From Spirochaetota bacterium (GTDB lineage Bacteria; Spirochaetota; UBA4802; UBA5550): 46,328 nt of DNA. The notes under the pieces were generated by a model. It was not told where the DNA came from. It did not search any database and saw only the letters and a list, made by a program, of their open reading frames with translations. Below are positions 8,653-16,782 of this stretch, piece after piece. The stretch covers positions 1 to 46,328 of the forward strand of contig JAFGBT010000033.1 in the NCBI GenBank assembly GCA_016933025.1, written 5' to 3'. Position 1 is the stretch's first letter. Every line of letters begins with the position of its first letter. The translations under genes and the position numbers were made by a program.

Positions 8653-9579
8653 ATACCTCCATGAACCGTCATGATCGCGTCATCTCGCATTCCTTCACCT
8701 CTTCTGACGCTATTGAAAAGACACGCATCATGCCCTCCCCGCTCTGACCGCGCACAGCGAAATACCGGAGGCGATCACGGCCAGCGACGGCCTTATCGCG
8801 CCTGATAGCCATGATGTGCCCGCGCCTGTTTTGGATTGGACCTACGGGGGCGCCCACAGGGCCATCGCGCTGGTTCTGATGGACAGCGCCGCGACCGAGA
8901 CTATGGCACACCTTTCGCATGATGGCAAGTAAAAAGTTTCGGAGAGATGTTTCTGCAAGTAACCGATCGTAATTCAAAAAGGCAAAAAAACAATTAACGC
9001 AATTGCCGTTATTATCATTCCGAGTACCACTAAAGCCTGTTTCATTTTGTCCCCCCCGCCCTTAGCATTGTACTATTAAAGTAGATAATAAAAAACTCGT
9101 CTTCCGCCCATGTGGGCTTTATTTATAGTGGAAATATAATGATTTCTTACATGCAGGTCGCGCTATTTCCTGATCAACCTGATTTCTTCGCAAAATAAGG
9201 GGACAAATTGTTGAAAAATATTGTTATTATTCCTCATACACATCAAGTAATATGCACCGCCCCGCGGTCCAGTGAAGTGAAAAGAACGGAATTGGTCTTA
9301 TCGATACTGAGCAAGATACCTCTGGTTATATTCAGGTAATAATTCTTTTTATTCCGCGTCAGCTCTTCTTTCTGTGCAACAGCTTTTTCCAACACAAAAC
9401 TCTCACAGGTGCCTGAGTACGACAAGCCGGGCGGCCATCCGAAAATTTTACTCTGTAACTATATTTTAAGAAATCCCGGCCGTTACTTTCAAAAAAATAT
9501 TCTTGATCTTTTGCCGTCCAATTATTAATAATTACAACCGATCACACGGCTCGACGATTCACACAACAAGGATCATACA
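8653..9579. other. Mostly non-coding gap with weak small reading frames
   Basis: No recognisable conserved gene lies here. A GC-rich minus-strand frame (8669-8977, TTG start, about 102 codons) sits in the right place to precede DUF1847, but I recognise no domain in it; it may be a decayed gene or chance. From about 8980 the composition turns AT-rich. A 60-codon minus-strand frame at 9243-9425 has no clear start signal. A short hydrophobic peptide at 8974-9045 is listed separately. Confidence 0.5.
8974..9045 (-). CDS. Possible 23-residue membrane peptide
   Basis: A minus-strand ATG at 9045 is preceded by a G-rich run (GGGGGGGACAAA) that could serve as ribosome-binding site. It encodes 23 residues: MKQ, then a hydrophobic stretch (ALVVLGMIITAIALIVFLPF), then stop. 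One transmembrane helix would fill almost the whole product, as in known small membrane proteins. Nothing else supports it, and its stop overlaps a doubtful downstream frame. Confidence 0.35.
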   Translation of the reverse strand: MKQALVVLGMIITAIALIVFLPF

Positions 9580-10299
9580 ATGCTGAACAATATTATGATG
9601 GCGATATATCGTCCCCTCTATATCGTATTCCTCGGTGTAAACACGGCCGTCCTCGGAACTCTCGTCATCATAACCTCGTTCGCGGACCCAACGGGCAATT
9701 TTGTCCATTACATCGGGAAGTTCTGGTCGCGGATGAACCTCTTCCTTGTCGGCGCGAAGGTGAAGGTTTCAGGGCTGGATCATATAGCAAGGGGCTCGTC
9801 CTACATCGTGATGGCCAACCACCAGAGCCACTATGACGTCTGGTCGCTGATCGGCCACCTTCCCCTGCAGCTGAGGTGGGTCATCAAGAAAGAACTGCGC
9901 AGGATCCCGATCTTCGGGCTCGGGTGCGAGCGCATGGGACACATATTCATCGACCGCGGCAACCCGGACAAGTCCCGCGAGGAGCTTCAGGCCCTCAAGG
10001 ACAAATTCCGGCACGGCGCCTCGGTCGTGTTTTTCCCCGAGGGTACGCGCAGCACCGAGGGCGGGCTGCTCCCCTTCAAGAAGGGAGGGTTCGTCATGTC
10101 CCTCCAGACCGGCATATCAATCCTTCCCGTCACCGTAAACGGCAGCAGGGAACTGCTTCCCAAAGACAGCACCCGGTTCCAGCCCGGCACCATCTACATC
10201 TCCATCCATAAGCCTGTCCCTGTGGAGAACTATTCCTATGAGAACAGGGAAGAGCTGATGGGGAACGTAAGAGAGATTATAGAGGCGGGGCTGCGATAG
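9580..10299 (+). CDS. plsC: 1-acyl-sn-glycerol-3-phosphate acyltransferase (PlsC family)
   Basis: The 239-residue protein has an N-terminal hydrophobic segment (about residues 8-28), the acyltransferase block NHQSHYDVW (HX4D catalytic motif), a second block around FIDRGN, and the phosphate-binding block FPEGTRS. It ends with the IPVTVNGS-type block (LPVTVNGSREL). This is the membrane-bound enzyme that acylates lysophosphatidate in phospholipid synthesis. AAGGAT lies just upstream of the ATG. It stands alone on the plus strand, convergent with the Fe-S/FAD operon. A close homologue with other acyl-acceptor specificity is possible. Confidence 0.88.
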   Translation: MLNNIMMAIYRPLYIVFLGVNTAVLGTLVIITSFADPTGNFVHYIGKFWSRMNLFLVGAKVKVSGLDHIARGSSYIVMANHQSHYDVWSLIGHLPLQLRWVIKKELRRIPIFGLGCERMGHIFIDRGNPDKSREELQALKDKFRHGASVVFFPEGTRSTEGGLLPFKKGGFVMSLQTGISILPVTVNGSRELLPKDSTRFQPGTIYISIHKPVPVENYSYENREELMGNVREIIEAGLR

Positions 10300-10306
10300 G
10301 GATGAG

Positions 10307-10328
10307 AGGGCCCTTACGCGATGGCCCT
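10307..10328. terminator. Possible shared hairpin between convergent genes
   Basis: AGGGCC at 10307-10312 pairs with GGCCCT at 10323-10328 across a 10-nt loop, exactly between convergent genes and touching the last codon of the minus-strand one. There is no long U tract, so termination is uncertain. Confidence 0.35.
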
Positions 10329-11488
10329 TAGTGCCATGCCCCCGCGGCCTCCAGGACGATGCCGGCAATGTCCCTGACCCTGATGGAGTCTTCCGCGGAT
10401 TCATCCTTGACCGCGTCCTCCAGCATCTTCCTGCAGATGGGACAGGCCACCGCCAGTATGTCGGCCCCCGTGTCAAGCGCCTCGCGAACGCGGTGTCTAG
10501 ACGGGCTGTCAGGCCCGGACCCGAGCATAGCGGTAAAGAAGTTCCCGCCGCCGCCGCCGCAGCAGAGGGAGTTTGCCCTGTTCCGTTCCATTTCCGCCAG
10601 TTCAATGCCGCGGATGCCGCCCAGGACGCTCCGGCAGGCATTGTAGTCGTTGTTCCATCTTCCCAGATAGCAGGGATCGTGGAAGGTGACCCTGGCCTGC
10701 AACGTTCCTCCGTTGATGTTGCTCAGTTTGAGAGCCAGCAGATGCGAAAAATGGAGCACATCGATCTTCCCGCCCGCAGCAGCATAGTAGTTTTTAAAGG
10801 CATTGTACGAATGGGGCGACAGGGCGATAATTTTTTTTACGCCGCGATCGCCGAATCCTTTCATCAGCCGTTCTGCCAGATGTTTGAAAAGGTCCTTTTC
10901 GCCGAGAGCGTATACGTCGTTACCGTCTGAGATTTCCTCCTCGCCCATGATGCCGAAGGAGACGCCGGCCAGCTGAAGCGCCTTCGCGACATTGCGCGCC
11001 ATCTCCATCCCCGATTCATCAAATGCACCGACGTCGCCAATAAAAAGAAGAAACTCCTGGTCCCGATAGAGCGGGACATCAAGACCGTCGGTCCACCTGA
11101 GCCGGTCAGCCTGCGGCTTCCCGTAAGGGTTCCCCGTGTCATAGACGCGCATCAGGTAATCCCGCACCGGTCCCGGAAGCTTGCCGGTCTGCACGATCTC
11201 GTTTCTCGCCGCGATGACGATGTCCACCAGATTGTCCTTTATCTTAGGCAGGGCGCAGGCCTCGACGCAGTTTTTACAGGTGGCGCATGAAAATATGATC
11301 TCCCTGAAGCGGTCGCTCATCTCGACATCACCCTGGAGCCAGGCGCGGATGAGCCAGAGCCTTCCGCCCGGCGAAAATGATTCGAACCGGTACGTCATAT
11401 ACGCCGGGCAATTGATATCAACGAAGTTGAGCGGCAGCTTGCACCAGCCGCACCGGAAGCACCGGTGTAGCAGTTCCTGGTATTCCAT
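10328..11488 (-). CDS. (Fe-S)-binding CCG-domain oxidoreductase subunit (GlpC/HdrD-like)
   Basis: The 386-residue protein has two N-terminal cysteine clusters, CFRCGWCK with a later Cys and CATCKNCVEAC, for iron-sulfur binding. Two cysteine-rich CCG-type regions follow, the second clear: FHDPCYLGR, then SLCCGGGGG and ACPICRKML. Such subunits pass electrons from a flavin dehydrogenase to quinone or to a heterodisulfide-type partner. It directly follows the FAD oxidase gene (start 11488, upstream stop 11489-11491). It is the last gene of the three-gene operon. The true electron acceptor is unknown. Confidence 0.87.
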   Translation of the reverse strand: MEYQELLHRCFRCGWCKLPLNFVDINCPAYMTYRFESFSPGGRLWLIRAWLQGDVEMSDRFREIIFSCATCKNCVEACALPKIKDNLVDIVIAARNEIVQTGKLPGPVRDYLMRVYDTGNPYGKPQADRLRWTDGLDVPLYRDQEFLLFIGDVGAFDESGMEMARNVAKALQLAGVSFGIMGEEEISDGNDVYALGEKDLFKHLAERLMKGFGDRGVKKIIALSPHSYNAFKNYYAAAGGKIDVLHFSHLLALKLSNINGGTLQARVTFHDPCYLGRWNNDYNACRSVLGGIRGIELAEMERNRANSLCCGGGGGNFFTAMLGSGPDSPSRHRVREALDTGADILAVACPICRKMLEDAVKDESAEDSIRVRDIAGIVLEAAGAWH

Positions 11489-12871
11489 CTATCGGGCCTC
11501 CCAGTTTCCGGGATTCATGATTCCATTCGGGTCCAGAAGCGACCTGATTCTGTTCATCAACTGGATCGTCCCCGGTTCCATCTTCCTCAGAATATCCTGC
11601 TGCCCGGGGGCCTCGGCCTTCCAGGGGATACCGCCCAGTTCCAGGGTGGCCCTGTTGGTCTCCTCCAGTGCCAGGGCGGACCGCGCCATGTTGTCCTCAT
11701 CCGCCCTGTTGAAGGCATAGGCGTTGAAAAACATCATGCAGTGGCCGCGTCCGATGACGCGGGCCCCCATGGAACAGGTGACCCTGTGCTTCTCTGCAAT
11801 GTCCAGTCCCGCGCTGCAGGCGCCGGGAAGCTTTTCAACGGGCATGATGCTTCCCACGTATTCAAAACCGCCGCCCTTCATCACGTCGGCGAACTTCGAC
11901 AGGTCTTTCAGGGGCGCCCCGAGGAACTGGCTCTTCATATAGGGCGGCACCGGCATGAAACCGGACTCCATTGTCTGATAGTAATGCCGCACAGACTCGC
12001 GAATGATCCCCACCTTCATTGCCATCTCCTCTTCGGAGTTCGCGGTCACGGTGATGAGGAGGATGGGAAAGCCCCGAAGCCAATCCGGCTTGGGGGATAT
12101 GGCGGCCACCATGTCCTCCGCCATTTCAGTCCCGGTTATGCGGTATATGAGGTCAGGCAGTATGTCAACGCTCCCGGTCATGTAGACGAGGATGTCCTCC
12201 ATCTTCGGCTTCGGAAAAAGCTTGATGCCGATCTTGGTGATGATCCCGGTGGTGCCGTTCCAGCCGAGGAAGAGCCCCGCGAGATCGGGGAGGGGCGCCC
12301 GCGAGAACCATCCGGGGACGGTGGAGCAGGAGCCGAGCCGCACCGCCTCGCCGGTGGGAAGGACCGCCTCCAGGCCGGTCACCATCTCGGAGTGGAACCC
12401 CCCCTCGCTCTGGGAGAGATGACCCGAGCCGTGGATGGCCACATTTCCCGCAATGGTGGCCACCGGCGGGGCGTCCGGCAGGGAGTGCTTCAGGCCGGGG
12501 TGACGCCGTTCTAGATAGGCCTTCAGGACTCCCTGCGACACCCCCCCTTCCACAACCGCGTACCTGCTGGTCTCGTTTACCTCGATGATCCGGTTCATCC
12601 GCTTCATGTCCAGCACGATGCCGCCCTTCTGCGGGATGGTGAGGCCGGAGAGCACGAGTCCGCCCCCCATGGGCACCACCGGCACCCGTTCCCTGTTGGC
12701 CAGCCTGATGACCGCCTGCACCTCCTCGGTACTGCCGGGAAGAACAACAGCGTCGGGATCGTGCGGCTCCTGAAGACCCTGGTCGCGTGAATAAATATAT
12801 TTCTCTTCCGGAGACGCCGACACATACCGCCTGCCGACGATATCCTCCAATTCTTTCAATATGCCTTCCAT
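11489..12871 (-). CDS. FAD-linked oxidase, GlcD/D-lactate dehydrogenase type
   Basis: The 460-residue protein has the PCMH FAD-binding fold: VVLPGSTEEVQAVIRLANRE, VPVVPMGGGLVLSG and GIVLDMKRMNRI. The mid-domain glycines (TIAGNVAIHGSGHLS) and GWNGTTGIITKIGIKLFPKP follow. The C-terminus (RIRSLLDPNGIMNPGNW) is the typical closing motif of GlcD-like 2-hydroxy-acid dehydrogenases. It lies between two CCG Fe-S proteins, 10 nt after the first and abutting the second. A three-subunit complex oxidising glycolate, D-lactate or a similar hydroxy acid is therefore likely. The exact substrate cannot be read from sequence. Confidence 0.88.
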   Translation of the reverse strand: MEGILKELEDIVGRRYVSASPEEKYIYSRDQGLQEPHDPDAVVLPGSTEEVQAVIRLANRERVPVVPMGGGLVLSGLTIPQKGGIVLDMKRMNRIIEVNETSRYAVVEGGVSQGVLKAYLERRHPGLKHSLPDAPPVATIAGNVAIHGSGHLSQSEGGFHSEMVTGLEAVLPTGEAVRLGSCSTVPGWFSRAPLPDLAGLFLGWNGTTGIITKIGIKLFPKPKMEDILVYMTGSVDILPDLIYRITGTEMAEDMVAAISPKPDWLRGFPILLITVTANSEEEMAMKVGIIRESVRHYYQTMESGFMPVPPYMKSQFLGAPLKDLSKFADVMKGGGFEYVGSIMPVEKLPGACSAGLDIAEKHRVTCSMGARVIGRGHCMMFFNAYAFNRADEDNMARSALALEETNRATLELGGIPWKAEAPGQQDILRKMEPGTIQLMNRIRSLLDPNGIMNPGNWEAR

Positions 12872-12881
12872 AATACCTCCT

Positions 12882-13901
12882 CTATTCTCCCAGGGCCATG
12901 TGGCACAGGTCCACCATGAGGACCGGCGTGATGCCCTCCTTCATCGTTTTGCCCATGAGGGTGTAGAAGCAGAACGGGCAGTTAAAAACAGCGTGCGTGG
13001 CCCCGCATTGTTTCATGTCAGCAATGTTCTTCTCCTGGTTTTCCGCGGCCAGCTCAAACCGCTGCTGCGCCTCCATGACGCCGCCGCAGCAGAGCGCGCT
13101 TCCCCGGTCGTAGCGGCGTTCCGCCCTCTTCACTCCGATGAGAGAGAATATATCGTCCACATAATGCTCCATTTCCGGTATGAGCCGCGCAGAGCATGGA
13201 CGCTGGTACGCGACGGTAAGATTGAGCGGCTTTATTTTGTCTTTCAGGTGCAGGAGCCTCTCATGGAGGTACTGGAAGAGGTGCACCGGCCTGAAGGGAA
13301 CATCCACGCCGTAGGCGGGCGCCCAGGACGTATAGGTGCCGTAGCACTCGTCATGGTAGCATATGACCTCCCTTGTTGCATCCTCCTCAAGATAACACGA
13401 TGATATGCTTTTCGTGATTTGAGGAAGCCGCTCCCTGATGACCGAGCTGCGCGCGAAATGAAGGAACATGAGGTTGCAGAAAATGTCCATGCCGTCGATG
13501 ACGGAGACCCCGGAAAAGAGGCTGCCCCTGATGCCTCCCTTCAGCATCGGGAAGGCGCAGAGGTCCACCAACGGGAACGACACCGGTTTTTTCGAGATGG
13601 TTCCCCTGGGGGCCATCATCCGCACCTGCGATTCCGCCAGGGGCCGCGGGGCCGGCAGCAGGTCCAGTTGTTCCTGGAGATCAACGATCCGGTAGAAGGG
13701 GTGGTTCCCGAAGGGGCAGTATTCCTCGCACGCATAGCAGGTGACGCATTTTCTCAGCACCTCGGAGTCCTCGCCCCTGCTGATCCTCAGGCTTTCCTCG
13801 CGCGCATGTTCCAGATCAATATCGATATACTGGCATTTCATCAGGCAGTCTACGGTCGCGCAGGCCGCGCACAGCTCAGGTTTGAAATTCAATATCTCCA
13901 T
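12882..13901 (-). CDS. (Fe-S)-binding CCG-domain protein, first gene of the FAD/Fe-S operon
   Basis: The start at ATG 13901 (MEILNFKPEL) is chosen because GAGG lies about 6 nt upstream and a good promoter lies just before it; a longer frame would start inside the promoter. The 339-residue product has CAACATVDCLMKC and CVTCYACEEYCPFG clusters for two Fe-S centres. C-terminal heterodisulfide-reductase-like blocks follow (QRPCSAR, LCCGG, NCPFCFYTLM). Together with the following FAD oxidase and second Fe-S protein it probably forms a membrane-associated or soluble dehydrogenase complex. Two CCG proteins flanking one flavoprotein is an unusual order compared with GlcDEF or LutABC. Confidence 0.86.
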   Translation of the reverse strand: MEILNFKPELCAACATVDCLMKCQYIDIDLEHAREESLRISRGEDSEVLRKCVTCYACEEYCPFGNHPFYRIVDLQEQLDLLPAPRPLAESQVRMMAPRGTISKKPVSFPLVDLCAFPMLKGGIRGSLFSGVSVIDGMDIFCNLMFLHFARSSVIRERLPQITKSISSCYLEEDATREVICYHDECYGTYTSWAPAYGVDVPFRPVHLFQYLHERLLHLKDKIKPLNLTVAYQRPCSARLIPEMEHYVDDIFSLIGVKRAERRYDRGSALCCGGVMEAQQRFELAAENQEKNIADMKQCGATHAVFNCPFCFYTLMGKTMKEGITPVLMVDLCHMALGE

Positions 13902-13947
13902 GGCAAACCTCGCTCGGGGAATGATCTGGTTGCACAGATAATGAGCT

Positions 13948-13976
13948 ATTATACCGCAATAAATTAATGCTGGCAA
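13948..13976 (-). promoter_or_regulatory. Sigma-70-type promoter of the FAD/Fe-S operon
   Basis: On the minus strand, TTGCCA (13976-13971) is followed after 17 nt by a perfect TATAAT (13953-13948). The start codon at 13901 lies about 40 nt downstream of the expected transcription start. Confidence 0.75.
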
Positions 13977-14460
13977 TAAATAAAATAATATTTAAGCGGT
14001 CTTCAAGTGCATTATCCCTCGCCCCTGGAAGGTTCAGCATTTCACTGGTTTAAAACTCAGTCATACTGACGCATCCATACGAAGGGCAATACAATTGAAA
14101 TCCAAATTGTATTCGATAGGACTTCGTTGAAAATCGAGGTATATACAGTATCCGGGGGGATGCCGATAGTTAATATAAAACCGAACGCTCCAGGGATCGA
14201 AGAACACATCGCCGAGAGGGATGCCGGCCGTCTGAGCCGTGCTTCCTTTTTGCGTCAACACTCGCTTCGATATATTCATCATTGAGTTCATGTCGCGGTG
14301 GCTGAATACCCTCCCGCAGATCCGGGGGCCCTTGAATTTCCTGTGCCCCGCCCGCATACAATCATTTTACCGACATCGGAATGGAAATGCCGCTCGCTTT
14401 CGGCGATTATCAAATCATTATGCATCTTTTTGTTCAGGTTAACGCCTGATCAGCTAAAAT
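13977..14460. other. Intergenic stretch with one unconvincing frame
   Basis: A minus-strand frame at 14061-14357 could encode 98 residues, with a stretch such as DVFFDPWSVRFYINYRHPPG that reads like protein, but I recognise no family and see no clear ribosome-binding site. It may be a remnant or a real unknown gene. The rest holds nothing I can identify. Confidence 0.4.
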
Positions 14461-14620
14461 AGTTTCCTTAATTAATATTATAGTTTCTTTTTAATAATTA
14501 TAAGTTTCCATTAAATAAAATAAATGCCTATTATTTATTGATTTTTATGATATTTTACTATTGTGGAACTATTTAAATATAAAAAAGTTTCCATTATTTT
14601 ATTTTTAGTTTCCATTAATT
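14461..14620 (+). repeat. AGTTTCCATTA repeats phased at 21 bp (putative activator sites)
   Basis: Copies of AGTTTCCATTAAT or close variants begin at 14461, 14482, 14503, 14586 and 14607; steps are 21, 21, 83 and 21 bp. A degenerate copy (AATGCCTATTATTT) starts at 14523. All point the same way, in an AT-rich tract, and the last ends 2 bp before a TTGACA -35 box. Two helical turns per step suggests cooperative binding of one regulator on one face of the DNA. Plasmid-like iterons are an alternative reading. Confidence 0.7.
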
Positions 14621-14621
14621 C

Positions 14622-14649
14622 TTGACAGGTACCCGCTGATTCTTATCTT
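14622..14649 (+). promoter_or_regulatory. Promoter of the glycosyltransferase-acyltransferase-RND operon
   Basis: A perfect TTGACA (14622-14627) is followed after 16 nt by TATCTT (14644-14649), a modest -10. The start codon is at 14799, leaving a leader of about 145 nt. The repeat array abuts the -35 box, fitting activator control. Confidence 0.6.
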
Positions 14650-14798
14650 CTTCGTTGTTTTCTATGAGTAATACAGACCGCGGACAATCGCATGGGACTA
14701 CGCGATCTGCATTGCTTCAGATTCCGAATAATGCCGGGTCCGGCATGAACTGCGAATGATTATCCGGTTCCCGGCAGTACGCGTACAGGGGGGATTAT

Positions 14799-16016
14799 AT
14801 GAAGATAGTATTCGTTATCGACAGCTGGAATGACGGCAACGGGGGCGTGGTGGCCACCAAGAGGATCGTCCATGGACTGATCGATCGGGGCCATCAGGTG
14901 GGGATAGTCTCCACTGGCACGCATACTGGTAATTATGAATTCCATGAAGTGCCCGGATTCGCTCCTCCTTTTGTGAGGGAATCTCTTGAAAAAATGAACT
15001 TCCTCTTTGCCAGGGGAAAAAAATCCGTGCTGCGAAAGGCCTTTGAAGGCGCCGACCTGGTGCAGGTGCAATTTCCTTTCTTCATCGCGCGCAATGCGGT
15101 CAGGGTCGCAAAACAGATGGGTTGTACCGTCACCGGCGCGTGCCATGTCCAGCCCCAAAACGTTATTTCCGCTATGGGAAAGGAGAACCCGGGAATGGAG
15201 AAGATGCTCTCGGCCTTCTTTGATTTCTGCCTCTACAATCGCGTTGACGCCATTCAGTGCCCCTCCCGCTTCGCGGCTGATCAGCTTGCAGGCAAGGGGT
15301 GCAGGGCCCACCTGCGCGTCATTTCAAACGGCATTCCCCGGGAGTACGCCCCGAACGGCGCCAAGCGGCCGTTGTGGCTCGGCGACAGGTTCGTGATACT
15401 GAACATCGGCCGCCATGCCCTTGAAAAGCGCCAGGACCTGCTGATTGAAGGCGTGCTCAGGTCAAAATACAGGGACAACATCCAGCTCCTTCTCTGCGGC
15501 AAGGGTGAAAACACCGAGAAGCTGAGGAAGCGGGGCATTACGATGCCCGTGCAGCCCCTGATCGAGTACGTCTCCCACGAGGACAAGCTCGCGTACCTGA
15601 ACACGGCCGACATGTACCTTCACGCGTCGGTGGTCGAGCTGGAGAGCCTCTCCTGCCTTGAGGCCGTCGGCTGCGGCCTTCCCTGCCTGATCGGCGATTC
15701 GCCGCACAGCGCCGCTTCCCAGTTCGCCCTTGACGACAGGTTCCTGTTTGCCATGGACGACGCCGACGCGCTCGCGAAAAAAATCGACTACTGGTACGAG
15801 CATCGCGACGCCCTGCGGGAGCTGAAGCAATCGGTCCTCGCGATGGCCGAGCATTACCGGATGGAGAAGTGCATCACGGCCCTGGAAGAGTTTTTTGCCG
15901 ATGCAGTCGCCGGGAAATTGGACGCCGAGGAGATCAGGATGGCAAGCGGACCGGAGCCGGAGGAAGCCGCCGAAGAGATGATACCGGAATTCGCGCAGGG
16001 CACGTACAGATCATGA
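14799..16016 (+). CDS. Family-4-type (GT-B) glycosyltransferase
   Basis: The 405-residue protein starts with MKIVFVIDSW and a glycine-rich loop (NGGVVATKR). It has an acceptor-domain segment (GCTVTGACHVQPQN), the linker VISNGIPREYAP, FVILNIGRHALEKRQD and the donor-binding region SVVELESLSCLEAVGCGLPC. This is the two-Rossmann GT-B fold of group 1 transferases, which use nucleotide-sugar donors. The C-terminal 35 residues are Glu-rich and not part of the fold. GGGGGG precedes the ATG. The stop overlaps the next gene's start (ATGA). With an acyltransferase and a lipid-type RND exporter behind it, a glycolipid product is likely, but sugar and acceptor are unknown. Confidence 0.87.
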   Translation: MKIVFVIDSWNDGNGGVVATKRIVHGLIDRGHQVGIVSTGTHTGNYEFHEVPGFAPPFVRESLEKMNFLFARGKKSVLRKAFEGADLVQVQFPFFIARNAVRVAKQMGCTVTGACHVQPQNVISAMGKENPGMEKMLSAFFDFCLYNRVDAIQCPSRFAADQLAGKGCRAHLRVISNGIPREYAPNGAKRPLWLGDRFVILNIGRHALEKRQDLLIEGVLRSKYRDNIQLLLCGKGENTEKLRKRGITMPVQPLIEYVSHEDKLAYLNTADMYLHASVVELESLSCLEAVGCGLPCLIGDSPHSAASQFALDDRFLFAMDDADALAKKIDYWYEHRDALRELKQSVLAMAEHYRMEKCITALEEFFADAVAGKLDAEEIRMASGPEPEEAAEEMIPEFAQGTYRS

Positions 16017-16774
16017 ACAAGCCGCTGAGACCGGAAATTCCGCGGGACAGGATCATCCAGGTCAATAACAGCAAGAAAATTGACTTCGATGAACCCTTCA
16101 CGTTCATCTACATGGACTGGTGGTATGAGATTATGATCATCATCCCCTTTGCGATCAGCTATATCATTACGCTTTTTGTCGCGGCCTTCTACGGGTTCAG
16201 GGTGCAGGGAAGAAAGAACCTGAGGATTCTGCGCAGGCGCGGCTGCATTACCATTTCAAATCACTGCCATTACTTTGACACGGTGTTCGCGAACTTTGTC
16301 GTGCTCCCGAAAGCCCTGCACACCGCGGTGGCTCAGAGGAACTTCGAGGTCCCGTACGTCAGGCGCCTTCTGAGGATCCACCGGGCCTTTCCCATCCCCG
16401 CCAACGGCCGGGGGCTGGACATGATAACCGAACCTGTCGGCGAGGCCCTGAGGCGAAGGCATCATATTCACTTCCTCCCGGAGGGCGAGCTGGTGATGAA
16501 AAGCCAGACCATCCATCGCTTTCGCTCCGGGGCCTTCCTGCTCTCCTACAGGCACCAGGCCCCGATAGTGCCCATGGTCTACGTCATCAAGCCAAGGACC
16601 TTCCGGGGGAGACCGATGGGACCGAATTTGATACGGATGAAACTCGTCATCGGCGAGCCCATGCTTCCGCCGCTGATGAGGGAGGACGGGAGAGTTCCCA
16701 TGGACGAAATTGAGACCATGGCCGAAAGGGCCGCCTCCTGGATGGAGGAGACCATCGCGGCCCATCACCGGTGA
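16013..16774 (+). CDS. PlsC-like membrane acyltransferase
   Basis: The ATG at 16013 overlaps the glycosyltransferase stop, giving 253 residues. A hydrophobic helix (YEIMIIIPFAISYIITLFVAAFYG, in two short runs) precedes the acyltransferase blocks: NHCHYFDT (HX4D) and FLPEGEL, which replaces the usual FPEGTR. The altered second block suggests an acceptor other than lysophosphatidate. Position between a glycosyltransferase and an RND exporter points to acylation of a sugar or glycolipid. The Arg/His-rich middle (RRRHHIHF) is unremarkable. Confidence 0.82.
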   Translation: MNKPLRPEIPRDRIIQVNNSKKIDFDEPFTFIYMDWWYEIMIIIPFAISYIITLFVAAFYGFRVQGRKNLRILRRRGCITISNHCHYFDTVFANFVVLPKALHTAVAQRNFEVPYVRRLLRIHRAFPIPANGRGLDMITEPVGEALRRRHHIHFLPEGELVMKSQTIHRFRSGAFLLSYRHQAPIVPMVYVIKPRTFRGRPMGPNLIRMKLVIGEPMLPPLMREDGRVPMDEIETMAERAASWMEETIAAHHR

Positions 16775-16782
16775 TCCATATC

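Noticed and set aside
9243..9425. 60-codon minus-strand frame in the gap before plsC
   Set aside because: There is no ribosome-binding site or recognisable domain, and neighbouring sequence is AT-rich non-coding.
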